From positions 124,001-188,000 of the forward strand of contig CAZQNQ010000004.1 of NCBI GenBank assembly GCA_964594985.1: a stretch of DNA of 64,000 nt, given 5' to 3'. Of the stretch, positions 44,780 to 53,221 are shown piece by piece. The notes below the pieces were generated by a model. It was not told where the DNA came from. It did no database searches and worked only from the letters and a program-made list of their open reading frames with translations. The stretch's first letter is position 1. Each line of letters opens with the position of its first letter. The DNA is from JADLHS01 sp964594985. GTDB lineage: Bacteria > Verrucomicrobiota > Verrucomicrobiia > Limisphaerales > JADLHS01. The translations under genes and the position numbers were made by a program.

Positions 44780-47467
44780 TTAAGGTAGGTTGTAACGCAT
44801 CTCTCTGCGTCGGAAGGCGTCATCGCCGCCTTCAAGAATTCTGCGAATCGCCTTGTTTGTTTCGGCGTGTTCCAAGCTCCCCGGCGCGTATTCCAGAAGG
44901 CCGTCACGATTTTCGGCAACAATAACCTGCTCGGCGTCTGCGTTCACAACGAGGTTGGCGTTATGGGTCACCAGAATCACCTGCCGGAATCGTTTGATGC
45001 CGCGAAAGATTTCAACGAGTTCCTTGATGATGAACTCATTGTCCAGATCATCTTCCGGTTGGTCGAAGATCAAAGGTTGCGAAAAGGTCTGCGTTGCCAA
45101 TTTTAGGCACAGATAAACCGTTCCCTTTTGACCCACGGAAAGCCGTTCGAGCGGACGACCGTGATATGTGATTTGCGGCTCAACAAAAAGATAGGTTGAG
45201 CGTTGCTCCAGATCGTAAAAGAGATTTACAACATCCCCGACGACCTTTTCAGATGCGGCCATCTCGTGCAGTTGGCTTTTGAGAAAATCACCAAATGTGG
45301 TCAAATCTTTTACCGGGAAAGCCGCCGCAATTCTTTGTTCTACCGTCTGGCCACCGCCGGCTTTGAAAAGTCGAAGGTCGAGAACACTTTTCAGCGCCTC
45401 AAAGAACACGTCCTGCCGAAATACGATTTTACCTTCCAATGTGATTTGTCGGTCAGAAAGGATTTTCGCCATCAATTCACGCTGTGCAACGCCCCATTCT
45501 GGCCGTCCGTTTCGCACATCCGCCCACTTCTTTTCAATTTCTACTTTTTGCCGCGCGAGTTCTGTTGCGACCAACTCCGCCACGCCCTTTCGCGCCTCCA
45601 CTGCGGCTGCAAGTTCTTGTTTCTTTTTCGCCACTTCTTCGAGCCGCGCCTTGAGCTTGGTGATTGACGTGCGATACGCTTCTGCATTTCCAAGCAGACC
45701 CGCCAAATCACCAGTGTATATTTTCGCGAACTCAGCGCGGATCAATTCGTTGTCCCGGTCAAGTTCAGCCAGTCGGGTTGTAAATTTTATCTGTGCGGCC
45801 GTGATTGCCTCGGACTGCGGTTTGAAATCCAACGCCGGAATTTCAACCCCGCTCTGCGTAATGAGTTGATTGTATTTCTTTGCGAAGGCTTCCAATTCGG
45901 TCAACAACGTGGTCAGGGTTTTACTGCTTTGCCGTATTTTCTGGCTTTCCTCAACATTCCGCGTGAAACGCTCCAGCTTCTCGCGGTTTTGTTCCGTGGT
46001 TATTGAATTGAGCAAACTTTCGTTTTGAGTGAGGTGATTTTTGATCGCGGCCTCATCATTGATGGCCTCGCCTTTTTCGTTTGTCTGCTTAAACCACGCC
46101 TCAATTCCACTCACATCACCTAGCAATTTTGAAATTGTCGTTTGAACATCCAAATCAAACATAGCATCGCCGAGGCCGAGCATCTGTCTGATTTCCTGCC
46201 CCACAGTCCCGTCATCAATCTTCTTTTTGACTTCGCTCTGTGAAATATAGACAAACGGCAGCTTTGCCCCCTCATCCGCCTTGTGCGAAACCGCGTCAGC
46301 CAAGTCTTTGTTGAAGTCAACGGAGAGGTTTGGCGAATAGACGTATTCCGGTTTCGGCTGCGCGTTGCCAAAAGAGTTTCCGACGTAATCGACGAGACAA
46401 CTTTTCCCCGTTCCCCGGCCACCAATGATGCAAACCAAATCGCGGTTCAGCGGGAGGTCAAGACCAGCACCGAAACGCGGACTTTCGTAGTTTGGGTTTG
46501 GTTGAAAAACTGCGAGTTCAGATTGAACCTTGAAGCTAGTGAAGAAAGGCTTGCTGAATTCCGCGCCGGGATTGTTCTCCTGAATTCGCACCCTCGCTTC
46601 CGGCTCAAAAACAATCTGTTTCAAACCATCGAAAGTCGGGTCGGCTTTTATCCATGTGAACCGATTCTGGTCCGGTGCGCAGACTTTTGCCAATTCGTGC
46701 GCGTCTGAACCGATCACACACGGCTTTAGCGCACCGTATTTTTGCTTCACCTTGTCGGCAGAGTCCGCCCCAAGACCCAGGAAAAACTTTACGTCGCTGG
46801 GATTGCCAGAAAAGATTATATGGGCAAGACGGTAAATTTCCTCACGAGTCGCCGCGAGGCCGCTGTCTTGAATGCCACTGTTTCCATCTCGGCTGCCATT
46901 CGCAACTGCGATGAGGCAGTTCTCCCGCAGCTTTTTATTTTTTCGCAGAATGTCTCTGACCTGTTGGACGGTGACTTTGAATTGGTTCACTGCCGTCTCG
47001 TAAGCGACATTTTCAGCCAGCGTAGCATCCTGCTTGAACGCACGTCCGAGGCGGATCAAATCATTCTTCGTGCATTTATAGGTCGCGTCCGAATAAGTGA
47101 ACTCAAGATTCTGAAAGAATTGGGAATCCAAATCGTCGGCAATTTCCGGGGAGAACAGGACGTGAAAATTGATAGGCTTGCTGTGGTCTGTAACCGGCAA
47201 CACGCGCAATTCAACATTCGGAAGAATCAGATCAATTTTCGGCAAGCGCCCCTCGTCCTTGAATTGCTTGAGCCTCTTGTAGCCATCAATCGAAAAATAG
47301 TCCGTCACGCCCAATGCACAAACATCCTGAATGGTTTCAAGATGGGCAACATACTTGTTCCATTTCTCATCCGGCGTTGCGCCTGCAAACTGATTATTAA
47401 GGAGTGTCGCAGGACTGTGAAGATGCAAGTCCCACTTTCGCCATTCTGAACCTCTTGGAAAGTGCAT
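44780..47467 (-). CDS. TrlF-type protein: PHP phosphoesterase domain plus SMC/ABC-like ATPase
   Basis: Residues 8-270 form a PHP domain (KWDLHLHSPATLL, NVELRV, HVLFSPE, VIGSDAHELAK). An ABC-type ATPase follows with Walker A CIIGGRGTGKSCLVDY (349-356), long coiled-coil stretches (about 470-680), the signature-like ERLSVGQKGTVYLCLKLA, Walker B LIFDQPEDDLDN and switch His in ILVTHNANLVV. The arrangement matches proteins named TrlF-family AAA-like ATPases, often found in defence islands. The PHP domain probably acts as a nuclease or phosphatase gated by the ATPase (inference). It is a single gene, convergent with radC, on the same strand as the relaxase and 90 bp downstream of the small 47557 gene. 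Confidence 0.88.
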   Translation of the reverse strand: MHFPRGSEWRKWDLHLHSPATLLNNQFAGATPDEKWNKYVAHLETIQDVCALGVTDYFSIDGYKRLKQFKDEGRLPKIDLILPNVELRVLPVTDHSKPINFHVLFSPEIADDLDSQFFQNLEFTYSDATYKCTKNDLIRLGRAFKQDATLAENVAYETAVNQFKVTVQQVRDILRKNKKLRENCLIAVANGSRDGNSGIQDSGLAATREEIYRLAHIIFSGNPSDVKFFLGLGADSADKVKQKYGALKPCVIGSDAHELAKVCAPDQNRFTWIKADPTFDGLKQIVFEPEARVRIQENNPGAEFSKPFFTSFKVQSELAVFQPNPNYESPRFGAGLDLPLNRDLVCIIGGRGTGKSCLVDYVGNSFGNAQPKPEYVYSPNLSVDFNKDLADAVSHKADEGAKLPFVYISQSEVKKKIDDGTVGQEIRQMLGLGDAMFDLDVQTTISKLLGDVSGIEAWFKQTNEKGEAINDEAAIKNHLTQNESLLNSITTEQNREKLERFTRNVEESQKIRQSSKTLTTLLTELEAFAKKYNQLITQSGVEIPALDFKPQSEAITAAQIKFTTRLAELDRDNELIRAEFAKIYTGDLAGLLGNAEAYRTSITKLKARLEEVAKKKQELAAAVEARKGVAELVATELARQKVEIEKKWADVRNGRPEWGVAQRELMAKILSDRQITLEGKIVFRQDVFFEALKSVLDLRLFKAGGGQTVEQRIAAAFPVKDLTTFGDFLKSQLHEMAASEKVVGDVVNLFYDLEQRSTYLFVEPQITYHGRPLERLSVGQKGTVYLCLKLATQTFSQPLIFDQPEDDLDNEFIIKELVEIFRGIKRFRQVILVTHNANLVVNADAEQVIVAENRDGLLEYAPGSLEHAETNKAIRRILEGGDDAFRRREMRYNLP

Positions 47468-47556
47468 GTTCAGAGAATACCAAAAGAAAAGTCCGCTTCA
47501 AGGTTTGCCGCGTCGCTTTGACGCAACGTCAAGTCACTGGCGATATGGGAACTTTT

Positions 47557-47904
47557 TTAATCTACCGCTTGCCCCTGATGTCGCTCAATAGCAATTACAG
47601 AAATATCGCAAACGATCGGCTGACCTTCAGCGATGAGTTTCCGTTCACTGCTCGACAAAGCGCCAAGGAATGACAACTCCATTCGTTGCATCGTTGTCTC
47701 GATGCGGCGCAAGGCGTTGCCTCGAATCAAAACTTCGTGCGTGGCGAAGACCAAACGAAGATGTTGCTGCTTACCTTCGGTTTTGAGTTCGGCAAAAGCG
47801 AACTGGTCAAACGGCAGCAACAGACTCCGTTCAGCCGACAGTTCGATTTTGACGCCGTGAGCGTTCGGGTCGCTTGCCCAACATTCGGGTGTTTTTGTGT
47901 TCAT
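47557..47904 (-). CDS. Small mobile-element protein (DQFAFAEL family), function unknown
   Basis: This 115-residue protein has the core SLLLPFDQFAFAEL and LRLVFATHEVLIRGNALRRI, a compact alpha/beta pattern with an acidic C-terminus. The ATG at 47904 lies inside the 3' end of the relaxase gene in another frame (74 nt overlap), a sign of coupling. A decayed copy of the same family sits at 8884-9164 beside other mobile remnants. I know no characterised member. The pattern KQQHLRLVFATHEV suggests a DNA-associated accessory factor, but that is a guess. Confidence 0.65.
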   Translation of the reverse strand: MNTKTPECWASDPNAHGVKIELSAERSLLLPFDQFAFAELKTEGKQQHLRLVFATHEVLIRGNALRRIETTMQRMELSFLGALSSSERKLIAEGQPIVCDISVIAIERHQGQAVD

Positions 47905-50686
47905 GTTTTTGTGTGGGTTGTAGGTGACGACGACGCGCTAGTTTCAGCCGACAAAACGTGTCGGCGGCGCGTTGTCCAAATCGGAGGAGATGCCTGTGCA
48001 AGCGATCCCAAAGGCGGACGCCCCGGCGAGGGACGAAACCGGCCGCCAACTCCATCGCCAGCGGTCTGTGGCCGGAGCGCGTCACATTCTCGCGCAATTG
48101 CTCTTTGTCCGACGTGAAGATGCGGATGCCGCGCCGCCCGCGTGAAATCGTCACATACCATTGCTGCGCGTTCGTCGCGGCCTTCACGGTGGAATCGGAG
48201 AACAGGACGTAATCCACGGTCTTGCCTTGCGATCCGTAGGACGTGACCGCGTAGCCGGGAAGAAACTCGCGGAAACTTTTGTCCAAAACGCGACCATCGG
48301 TGAGTTCAACTCCGCCATCAGGCCGCACCGACTTCGCAGTGACAAGTTCGCCATTCGTGACGCGACCGCCCGAAGCCAGTTTGCGATTTGCTTTAAGATG
48401 AAGTCGGTCGCCTTGGGCGACCGAGATTTCGCGTGGAAGATAAACCGTAACGTGACCGAGCATTTTGTTTGAAACGGTGACAAACTTCCCCCCGACTTCG
48501 ACGAGCACGCTCGATTTCAAAATGCCCGCTAACTTTCCTTTCGCGCCCGGTTCAGCTTCGCGCACCTTTTGATTGAAGACGACGACGGCATCAGGCGGGT
48601 AAAAGCGTTCATCTCGCTTCTGCGCGTTCGTCAGGTCGAGTTTGTCCAGCACTTGAACCGTCGTGTCGTTTGCGCCGAGCAACCCTTTGGACTTGAGCGC
48701 ATCACGGACGTGCGAATTAACGCGATGCACTTCACCCCACGTCTGCGAGACGACGACCGCCGAAGCGTCTTGCTCCGCGAGCCGAAGATATTCTTCCGCC
48801 AGTTTGTCGGCTTGATTGCCCAATCCGCACGCCACCACCGCACCCATTTTGTCGAGCCGTTCAAACGATTCGCCCAACTTGCCCGCCGCCGCTGATTCGA
48901 CGGCGTTCCGATACTGCTCTATGCGGGTGCGCTCATCCGCGTCTTTGCCAAGCGCCGGGTCTTGCCGCCGAATCTTATGCAACTCGACCGGTCTGACGCC
49001 GGAGTGCCGCTCGATTGCGAGTAATGCGTCCGAAGCCTCAACCGCTCCGTGCTGCCGCGTGTCGCCCGAAAGAATCAGCCGGGCGTTGCGCTCGCGGACC
49101 AGCCGCATCAGTTCGAGCATCTGCCGTCCGCCAATTTGCCCTGCCTCGTCCACCACCACGACCGCGCGTTCCGCCAGTTCACGCTTGAGGATGAAATTGG
49201 CAACGGTAGAGGGCGACGGGAATCCCGCCTTTTCCATTTCCACAACTTGCTGGCGCTGGGGTGCGAGAACCACCACACGCCGGCCAGAGTCACGAAGCTG
49301 CTCGACCAGCTCATGCAGAACAAAACTCTTGCCCGTGCCCGCGCCACCGCGAAACACCGACACCGTGTTGGTGGAGGCGAGCAAGGCATCGAGCGCCCTG
49401 CGTTGCTCATCGTCGAGTTTTGGATCTGTCGGACGCGGGTTCGCAACTAGCGGCCATGCATCGCCGACGCCTTCCTTCGCCGTCTGAACAATTTCCCATT
49501 CGCGCAACAGAACTTCGCGCAGAGTGACCGCACCGGGGCGTTCTTCGTCCCGTATGTAACCGCGCCGCTGGGTGAAATCCTTGAGTTCGGAAACCGAAAA
49601 GCCTTCGCCGCGCGCCCGGCCCAGCGCTTCCTGCCACACCTGACATTCGAGCACGACCGAATTGCGGTCGAACAAGTGTTCCTCCGCCCATTGGACCGCC
49701 TCGCTGACGGTGACGGACTTCTTTTCAGCCACGTTCTTGTCCGGCAATGTGGAAAGCTGGCGCAGCACCGCCCGTTCCGCATCGTTCAACTGCGCTTCCC
49801 ACAGCGTTACCAATTCTGCACGGCTCAAATCCTTTTGCTTCCGGCTTCGCTCTGCCGTGGCGAGTTGTGCGCGCAGGGCTTGGAAGTTTGCGCCAGCGAG
49901 TTCCGGTTTCTCGGCGAGCAGTTTGGCGAGGGCTTCGTCAATCTGCGTATGACGCTTGGAAAACCGCTCGCACAGTTGTTCCGACACACCTTCGATTTCA
50001 AAATCGCCCCGCACACGATTACGAATGCGATAGCCGAAGCGGCGCAATTCGCGGGCGAGTTCGTGGTAATAGGCGTTCTCAGCAAACTTTCTGGTGCGCA
50101 ACAGTTCGTGGTTTTGCAACGCCTTCCACCGATTCTCCACCGCATCAAACGTCGCGTTGAACACGATGCAGTGCGTGTGCAAGTGCGGGTCGAGCGTGCG
50201 GGAAGTATCATGCGTGAACAACGCGGCGGCAAAGTTGCCCGTGATCCGGTCGCGCTGCATGCCTTTGGCACGCACTCTCGTTGCCGCGAACGATTCAAAC
50301 TCGCGCAACGCCAACCGCACAGCGCGATTATGTGCTTCAAGAATCCGTTCCTCCTCACCCATCAATCCCGCGATTGAAACAGACTTCGGCGGCGAGAAAG
50401 TGAAGTCGAAGAATATCCGGCGATTGGCTGCGCTCTCACCGCCCTCTGTCCGCGTCGTGTTCAACCGCTGCGTCAACGTCTCCCCGGAAGATGGATGCTG
50501 ATTTTCACACAGCCGCAGGAAATCTTCGGCGTGGACTTTCCCGACGAGTCCGAGTCGTTCCGCGCCCAACCCGATCCATTCACCAGCCACGCGCTGGCCT
50601 TCGTCGTAGTAATCGCCTACCGCCAGATGTTCCTCAAAGTATTCCTCGGCGTTCTTAAGGTTGTATTGCGTCTTGGCCGTGACCAT
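47831..50686 (-). CDS. MobF-family (TrwC/TraI-like) conjugative relaxase-helicase
   Basis: The N-terminal relaxase domain carries candidate catalytic tyrosines (Y16; Y26/Y27 in VGDYYDEG), the FDFTFSPPKSVSIAG motif and the metal triad DPHLHTHCIVFN (HLHTH at 168-172). The C-terminal half is a RecD-like helicase with VFRGGAGTGKSFV (Walker A 447-454), VVVDEAGQIGGRQM (Walker B) and SYGSQGKTVDYVLFSD. The final basic 100 residues are degenerate and overlap the next gene. The protein nicks oriT and unwinds DNA during transfer. It is divergent from the plus-strand tra genes. A perfect 7-bp inverted repeat covers its start codon. Confidence 0.94.
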   Translation of the reverse strand: MVTAKTQYNLKNAEEYFEEHLAVGDYYDEGQRVAGEWIGLGAERLGLVGKVHAEDFLRLCENQHPSSGETLTQRLNTTRTEGGESAANRRIFFDFTFSPPKSVSIAGLMGEEERILEAHNRAVRLALREFESFAATRVRAKGMQRDRITGNFAAALFTHDTSRTLDPHLHTHCIVFNATFDAVENRWKALQNHELLRTRKFAENAYYHELARELRRFGYRIRNRVRGDFEIEGVSEQLCERFSKRHTQIDEALAKLLAEKPELAGANFQALRAQLATAERSRKQKDLSRAELVTLWEAQLNDAERAVLRQLSTLPDKNVAEKKSVTVSEAVQWAEEHLFDRNSVVLECQVWQEALGRARGEGFSVSELKDFTQRRGYIRDEERPGAVTLREVLLREWEIVQTAKEGVGDAWPLVANPRPTDPKLDDEQRRALDALLASTNTVSVFRGGAGTGKSFVLHELVEQLRDSGRRVVVLAPQRQQVVEMEKAGFPSPSTVANFILKRELAERAVVVVDEAGQIGGRQMLELMRLVRERNARLILSGDTRQHGAVEASDALLAIERHSGVRPVELHKIRRQDPALGKDADERTRIEQYRNAVESAAAGKLGESFERLDKMGAVVACGLGNQADKLAEEYLRLAEQDASAVVVSQTWGEVHRVNSHVRDALKSKGLLGANDTTVQVLDKLDLTNAQKRDERFYPPDAVVVFNQKVREAEPGAKGKLAGILKSSVLVEVGGKFVTVSNKMLGHVTVYLPREISVAQGDRLHLKANRKLASGGRVTNGELVTAKSVRPDGGVELTDGRVLDKSFREFLPGYAVTSYGSQGKTVDYVLFSDSTVKAATNAQQWYVTISRGRRGIRIFTSDKEQLRENVTRSGHRPLAMELAAGFVPRRGVRLWDRLHRHLLRFGQRAADTFCRLKLARRRHLQPTQKHEHKNTRMLGKRPERSRRQNRTVG

Positions 50687-50704
50687 GTACAGGACACTAC
50701 ATGG
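50683..50704. promoter_or_regulatory. Inverted repeat over the relaxase start codon
   Basis: CCATGTA (50683-50689) and TACATGG (50698-50704) form a perfect 7-bp inverted repeat spaced by 8 nt, and it includes the relaxase ATG. It could be an operator for autoregulation or part of a nick region. The 80-bp gap to the divergent gene at 50769 contains the remaining promoter signals. Confidence 0.4.
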
Positions 50705-50768
50705 ACTGTCTGCGCGTTTTGTGTAGTTGATACATCTTCACAAACCCGGCTTGTGCTCAACTGCGGAC

Positions 50769-51047
50769 ATGAGCACGACCGTGACTGCAAAGTCAGGACA
50801 GCAACTGTGGGGCATCTACCACGCTGACCGCGAGGAGACTCGCTCACATGATGATCCGCCACGTACCACCGTTGAGGCTTCCTCGAAAATCGCCGCTGAA
50901 GAAGCGGCGGCCAAACTCGGCTTTGACAATCCATGGGCACACCCGATTACTTCGGAAGTTGTGACGCTGGCACAGTCAGTTCTCAGAAGGTTTCCAAATC
51001 ACCGACGGGAATTCGTACACAAACCGTCAAACGGCATTCACGTCTAA
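50769..51047 (+). CDS. Small hypothetical protein upstream of the tra-like genes
   Basis: This 92-residue protein reads MSTTVTAKSGQQLWGIYHAD, then TVEASSKIAAEEAAAKLGFD and NPWAHPITSEVVTLAQSV. It is soluble and slightly acidic with one probable alpha/beta fold. It is not recognised. ATG 50769 is preferred because the protein-like composition begins there. It is divergent from the relaxase and 2 bp from the next small gene, so the two form a short operon in the transfer region, possibly auxiliary to the relaxosome (inference). Confidence 0.5.
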   Translation: MSTTVTAKSGQQLWGIYHADREETRSHDDPPRTTVEASSKIAAEEAAAKLGFDNPWAHPITSEVVTLAQSVLRRFPNHRREFVHKPSNGIHV

Positions 51048-51049
51048 TT

Positions 51050-51304
51050 ATGCAAACACCCACTACTGCTCAACTACGCACGGCCATCGAAGTCTTGAAA
51101 CGGCTCGATTCGCGATTGAATGAACACGCAACTCATTCCATGGGCCAACTCCCGGAATCTGCGCTCGGCGGTCAATACGCTGCGCGGATCGAATCATCCG
51201 CAATCGAGCAAACCAGCCGCATTAAGGTCGTTGCTGCACAGTTGGAACATTGGCGCGAGGAGTTGGGGCAACAACGCAAACACTGCGTTTCTCATCATGC
51301 TTAA
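51050..51304 (+). CDS. Small helical hypothetical protein in the transfer region
   Basis: This 84-residue protein is predicted mostly helical: TTAQLRTAIEVLKRLDSRLN, LPESALGGQYAARIESSAIE and VVAAQLEHWREELGQQRKHC, with coiled-coil character in the second half. It starts 2 nt after the stop of the preceding small gene. No family is recognised. The context next to a relaxase and TraK-like gene hints at an accessory DNA-processing or control role. It could also be non-coding, although the composition argues for a gene. Confidence 0.45.
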   Translation: MQTPTTAQLRTAIEVLKRLDSRLNEHATHSMGQLPESALGGQYAARIESSAIEQTSRIKVVAAQLEHWREELGQQRKHCVSHHA

Positions 51305-51759
51305 GACAGGGCACGCTTTACCCCTTGCTGGCGCAAGGCTTCTGCGTCCGCGAATGAGTCGCGATGAACACGCGGAGCATCCGCGCAAAGTGATTGGCGG
51401 ATGGCCGCAAACGCGGGAAGTCCACGATTGCGATTCGGTCGCGCGCAAAACGCAGACACAGATTGACCATGTCCGCGAACTATCCGTGTCCGCGCTCAGT
51501 CCACGCAAACAGACAATCCCGCGAACAGGCCGCGTTCTCGGGAACGCAGCAGCTTCGATTGTCCGCGCAACGGCAGCAACCAAGTATTCACATTGTCCGC
51601 AGACTGTCTGCAGCCGTGAACTATCCACATTCGCGAACCCGCAAAGTGTGAGGACTTTCCGTAAACACGGACTGGCAAGAAGCCATCCGCGTCGCGGCAT
51701 CGTTGCGGCCATTCTACCACCAACTCATTTTCTGGTAGGCATCCAGATTAATCCGTTCT
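51305..51759. other. Repeat-rich non-coding stretch, candidate oriT or centromere-like site
   Basis: No gene is visible in 455 bp. The stretch is packed with short variants of TGTCCGCG / CCGCGAAC. GAACTATCC occurs twice within two related ~20-nt blocks (51475-51494 and 51616-51635). It lies directly before the TraK-like gene; in RP4 the TraK protein binds oriT next to its own gene. That makes this stretch the best oriT candidate. Iteron or parS-like roles are alternatives. Confidence 0.45.
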
Positions 51760-52161
51760 ATGTCCTCGTTTGACCCAGCCACCGTTCGTCAGGCAGTCGC
51801 GGAATTTACGCCGCTCCGTCCCGAGAAGTTTCAGGACTTGCTGCCAGCGAAGGATGTCATCTCCGAATTGAGACAGCGCCGAGCGTCCTATCGCGCCATC
51901 GCGGAACTTCTCACGCAACATTGCCTGCCGACGAGCAAGACAGCCATCGCAGCGTTCTGCCATCAGATTCTTGGCGAGATCGTCCGCCCGCACCGTCGTC
52001 CCGGGCGCAAACGCGCAACGCCTCCACCCGATCCAAATGGCCGAGTGGCAACGCCGGTGCAAACAGAACCGATGAAATCCAACGGCGGACAAATTGGAAA
52101 CCTTGGCAGTCGTGGCCCGCGCATAGCGCAAGTGCGGATTCTAAAACCTGAAACTACATGA
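51760..52161 (+). CDS. traK: TraK-like oriT-binding protein (IncP type)
   Basis: This is a 133-residue basic protein. A helical core (EKFQDLLPAKDVISELRQRR, then ASYRAIAELLTQHCLPTSKT) reads as an HTH that matches the length and layout of RP4 TraK (134 residues), which wraps oriT. The C-terminal third is a Pro/Arg-rich tail. Assignment rests on size, fold pattern and the following TraL- and TraM-like genes rather than high identity. Its stop overlaps the TraL-like start (ATGA), so they are coupled. It lies just downstream of the repeat-rich candidate oriT. Confidence 0.6.
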   Translation: MSSFDPATVRQAVAEFTPLRPEKFQDLLPAKDVISELRQRRASYRAIAELLTQHCLPTSKTAIAAFCHQILGEIVRPHRRPGRKRATPPPDPNGRVATPVQTEPMKSNGGQIGNLGSRGPRIAQVRILKPETT

Positions 52162-52850
52162 AGCGACTCGTTCTCATCCTCAATGGCAAAGGCGGCGTGG
52201 GCAAAAGTTTCCTCGCCGTGAACCTTGTCCAGTTTCTCAAAGACAAAAGCATCGCCCATGTCGCGATTGATAGTGACAACGAAAACTCCACGTTGAAGCG
52301 GTTTCATCCTGACACCCAATTTCTCGATTTGAATAACCGGCGTGAACTCGACGGCATTTTCGCCGCTTTGGAAAAGGCAAATCTGGTTGTCATGGATTGC
52401 CGCGCCGCATCCACCGACCTGTTCATTGATTACTTCGCCGAAATTGATTTGCCCGCCGTGCTGTCCGAACTCGGTGGGGCGCTCACGCTCGTCATGCCGG
52501 TGAACCACGAGTCCGACAGCGTGGATCAAATCCAGCGGCTCGCCGACCAGTTCGGGAAAAAATGTAGCTACGTCGTGGTCCGCAATGCGTCGCATAGCGA
52601 CAGCTTTGCGCTGTTTGAGTCATCCGAAGTGCGGGAGCAACTCAAGGACAAGCTCGGCGGACGAGAAATTTCGATGACGCGGTTGCAGGATTGGCTGGTT
52701 GAATCACTCAACGCGGAGAATTTGACCATCACGGCGGCGACCAAGCATCCCACTTTTAGCCTCCTGGACAGGCAACGGCTTCAAACGTGGCAGCGGAAGC
52801 TTTACGCCGAAATTGAATCCGCCACGGACTTGTTGTTGCCCGCCAAGTAA
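52158..52850 (+). CDS. traL: TraL-like ParA/MinD-family ATPase of conjugation
   Basis: This P-loop ATPase has the deviant Walker A LNGKGGVGKSFLAVNLVQFL (residues 8-17) and the switch DSDNENSTLKRF. AALEKANLVVMDCRAASTDL and the closing LLDRQRLQTWQRKLYAEIES parallel RP4 TraL (about 240 residues). TraL-type proteins belong to the transfer module and may help position the relaxosome; precise action is unsettled. Because it sits between TraK- and TraM-like genes, a plasmid-partition ParA is less likely. Coupled to the upstream gene by a 4-nt overlap. Confidence 0.72.
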   Translation: MKRLVLILNGKGGVGKSFLAVNLVQFLKDKSIAHVAIDSDNENSTLKRFHPDTQFLDLNNRRELDGIFAALEKANLVVMDCRAASTDLFIDYFAEIDLPAVLSELGGALTLVMPVNHESDSVDQIQRLADQFGKKCSYVVVRNASHSDSFALFESSEVREQLKDKLGGREISMTRLQDWLVESLNAENLTITAATKHPTFSLLDRQRLQTWQRKLYAEIESATDLLLPAK

Positions 52851-52855
52851 TCCCA

Positions 52856-53221
52856 ATGCTTAACACCGAACAGAACGACTTCGACGAGGAGTTCGCCAAG
52901 GCCGTTGCCGAGTGGCGCGATAAACATCGGCTGCGAGAAGACGACGCGGTGATACTCCTTGTCGAATTGTTCCGAATCCACCAGCGGCATTGGGATGAAC
53001 TTCGCCGCCGCGAAATTCCGTCCTTTGAGCAGTTCCGCGTGGACATCGCGAAACTCGTCGGCGCGGCACAGGCATTTCAACAGCAGTCAGCGGCATTGCT
53101 GGAAGCCTTGCGAGGCCAGTCACCAGCTAGCCGCTCGGCAAGAATCACTCGCACCGCCGCGATCTTCGCTGCGCTGGCAGCACTGCTGGCCGGTTATCTC
53201 ATTGGAAAGGTTTGGCCGTGA
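52856..53221 (+). CDS. traM: TraM-like membrane-anchored conjugation protein
   Basis: This 121-residue protein has an acidic helical N-terminus (DDAVILLVELFRIHQRHWDE), a central helix QAFQQQSAALLEALRG and a single C-terminal membrane helix (AAIFAALAALLAGYLIGKVW). RP4 TraM (145 residues) has the same plan, including an 'RDDPILILQ'-like segment and a C-terminal helix. It may recruit the TraL ATPase to the membrane (inference). The stop overlaps the GTG start of the coupling protein gene (GTGA), giving a continuous coupled operon traK-L-M-T4CP. Confidence 0.6.
   Translation: MLNTEQNDFDEEFAKAVAEWRDKHRLREDDAVILLVELFRIHQRHWDELRRREIPSFEQFRVDIAKLVGAAQAFQQQSAALLEALRGQSPASRSARITRTAAIFAALAALLAGYLIGKVWP

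Noticed and set aside
48000..51760. CRISPR array suspected from recurring CCGCG-type words
   Set aside because: Repeats are short, variable and irregularly spaced; no cas genes are present.
52158..52850. Plasmid-partition ParA
   Set aside because: No ParB partner is present, and the flanking TraK- and TraM-like genes and C-terminal pattern fit conjugative TraL better.
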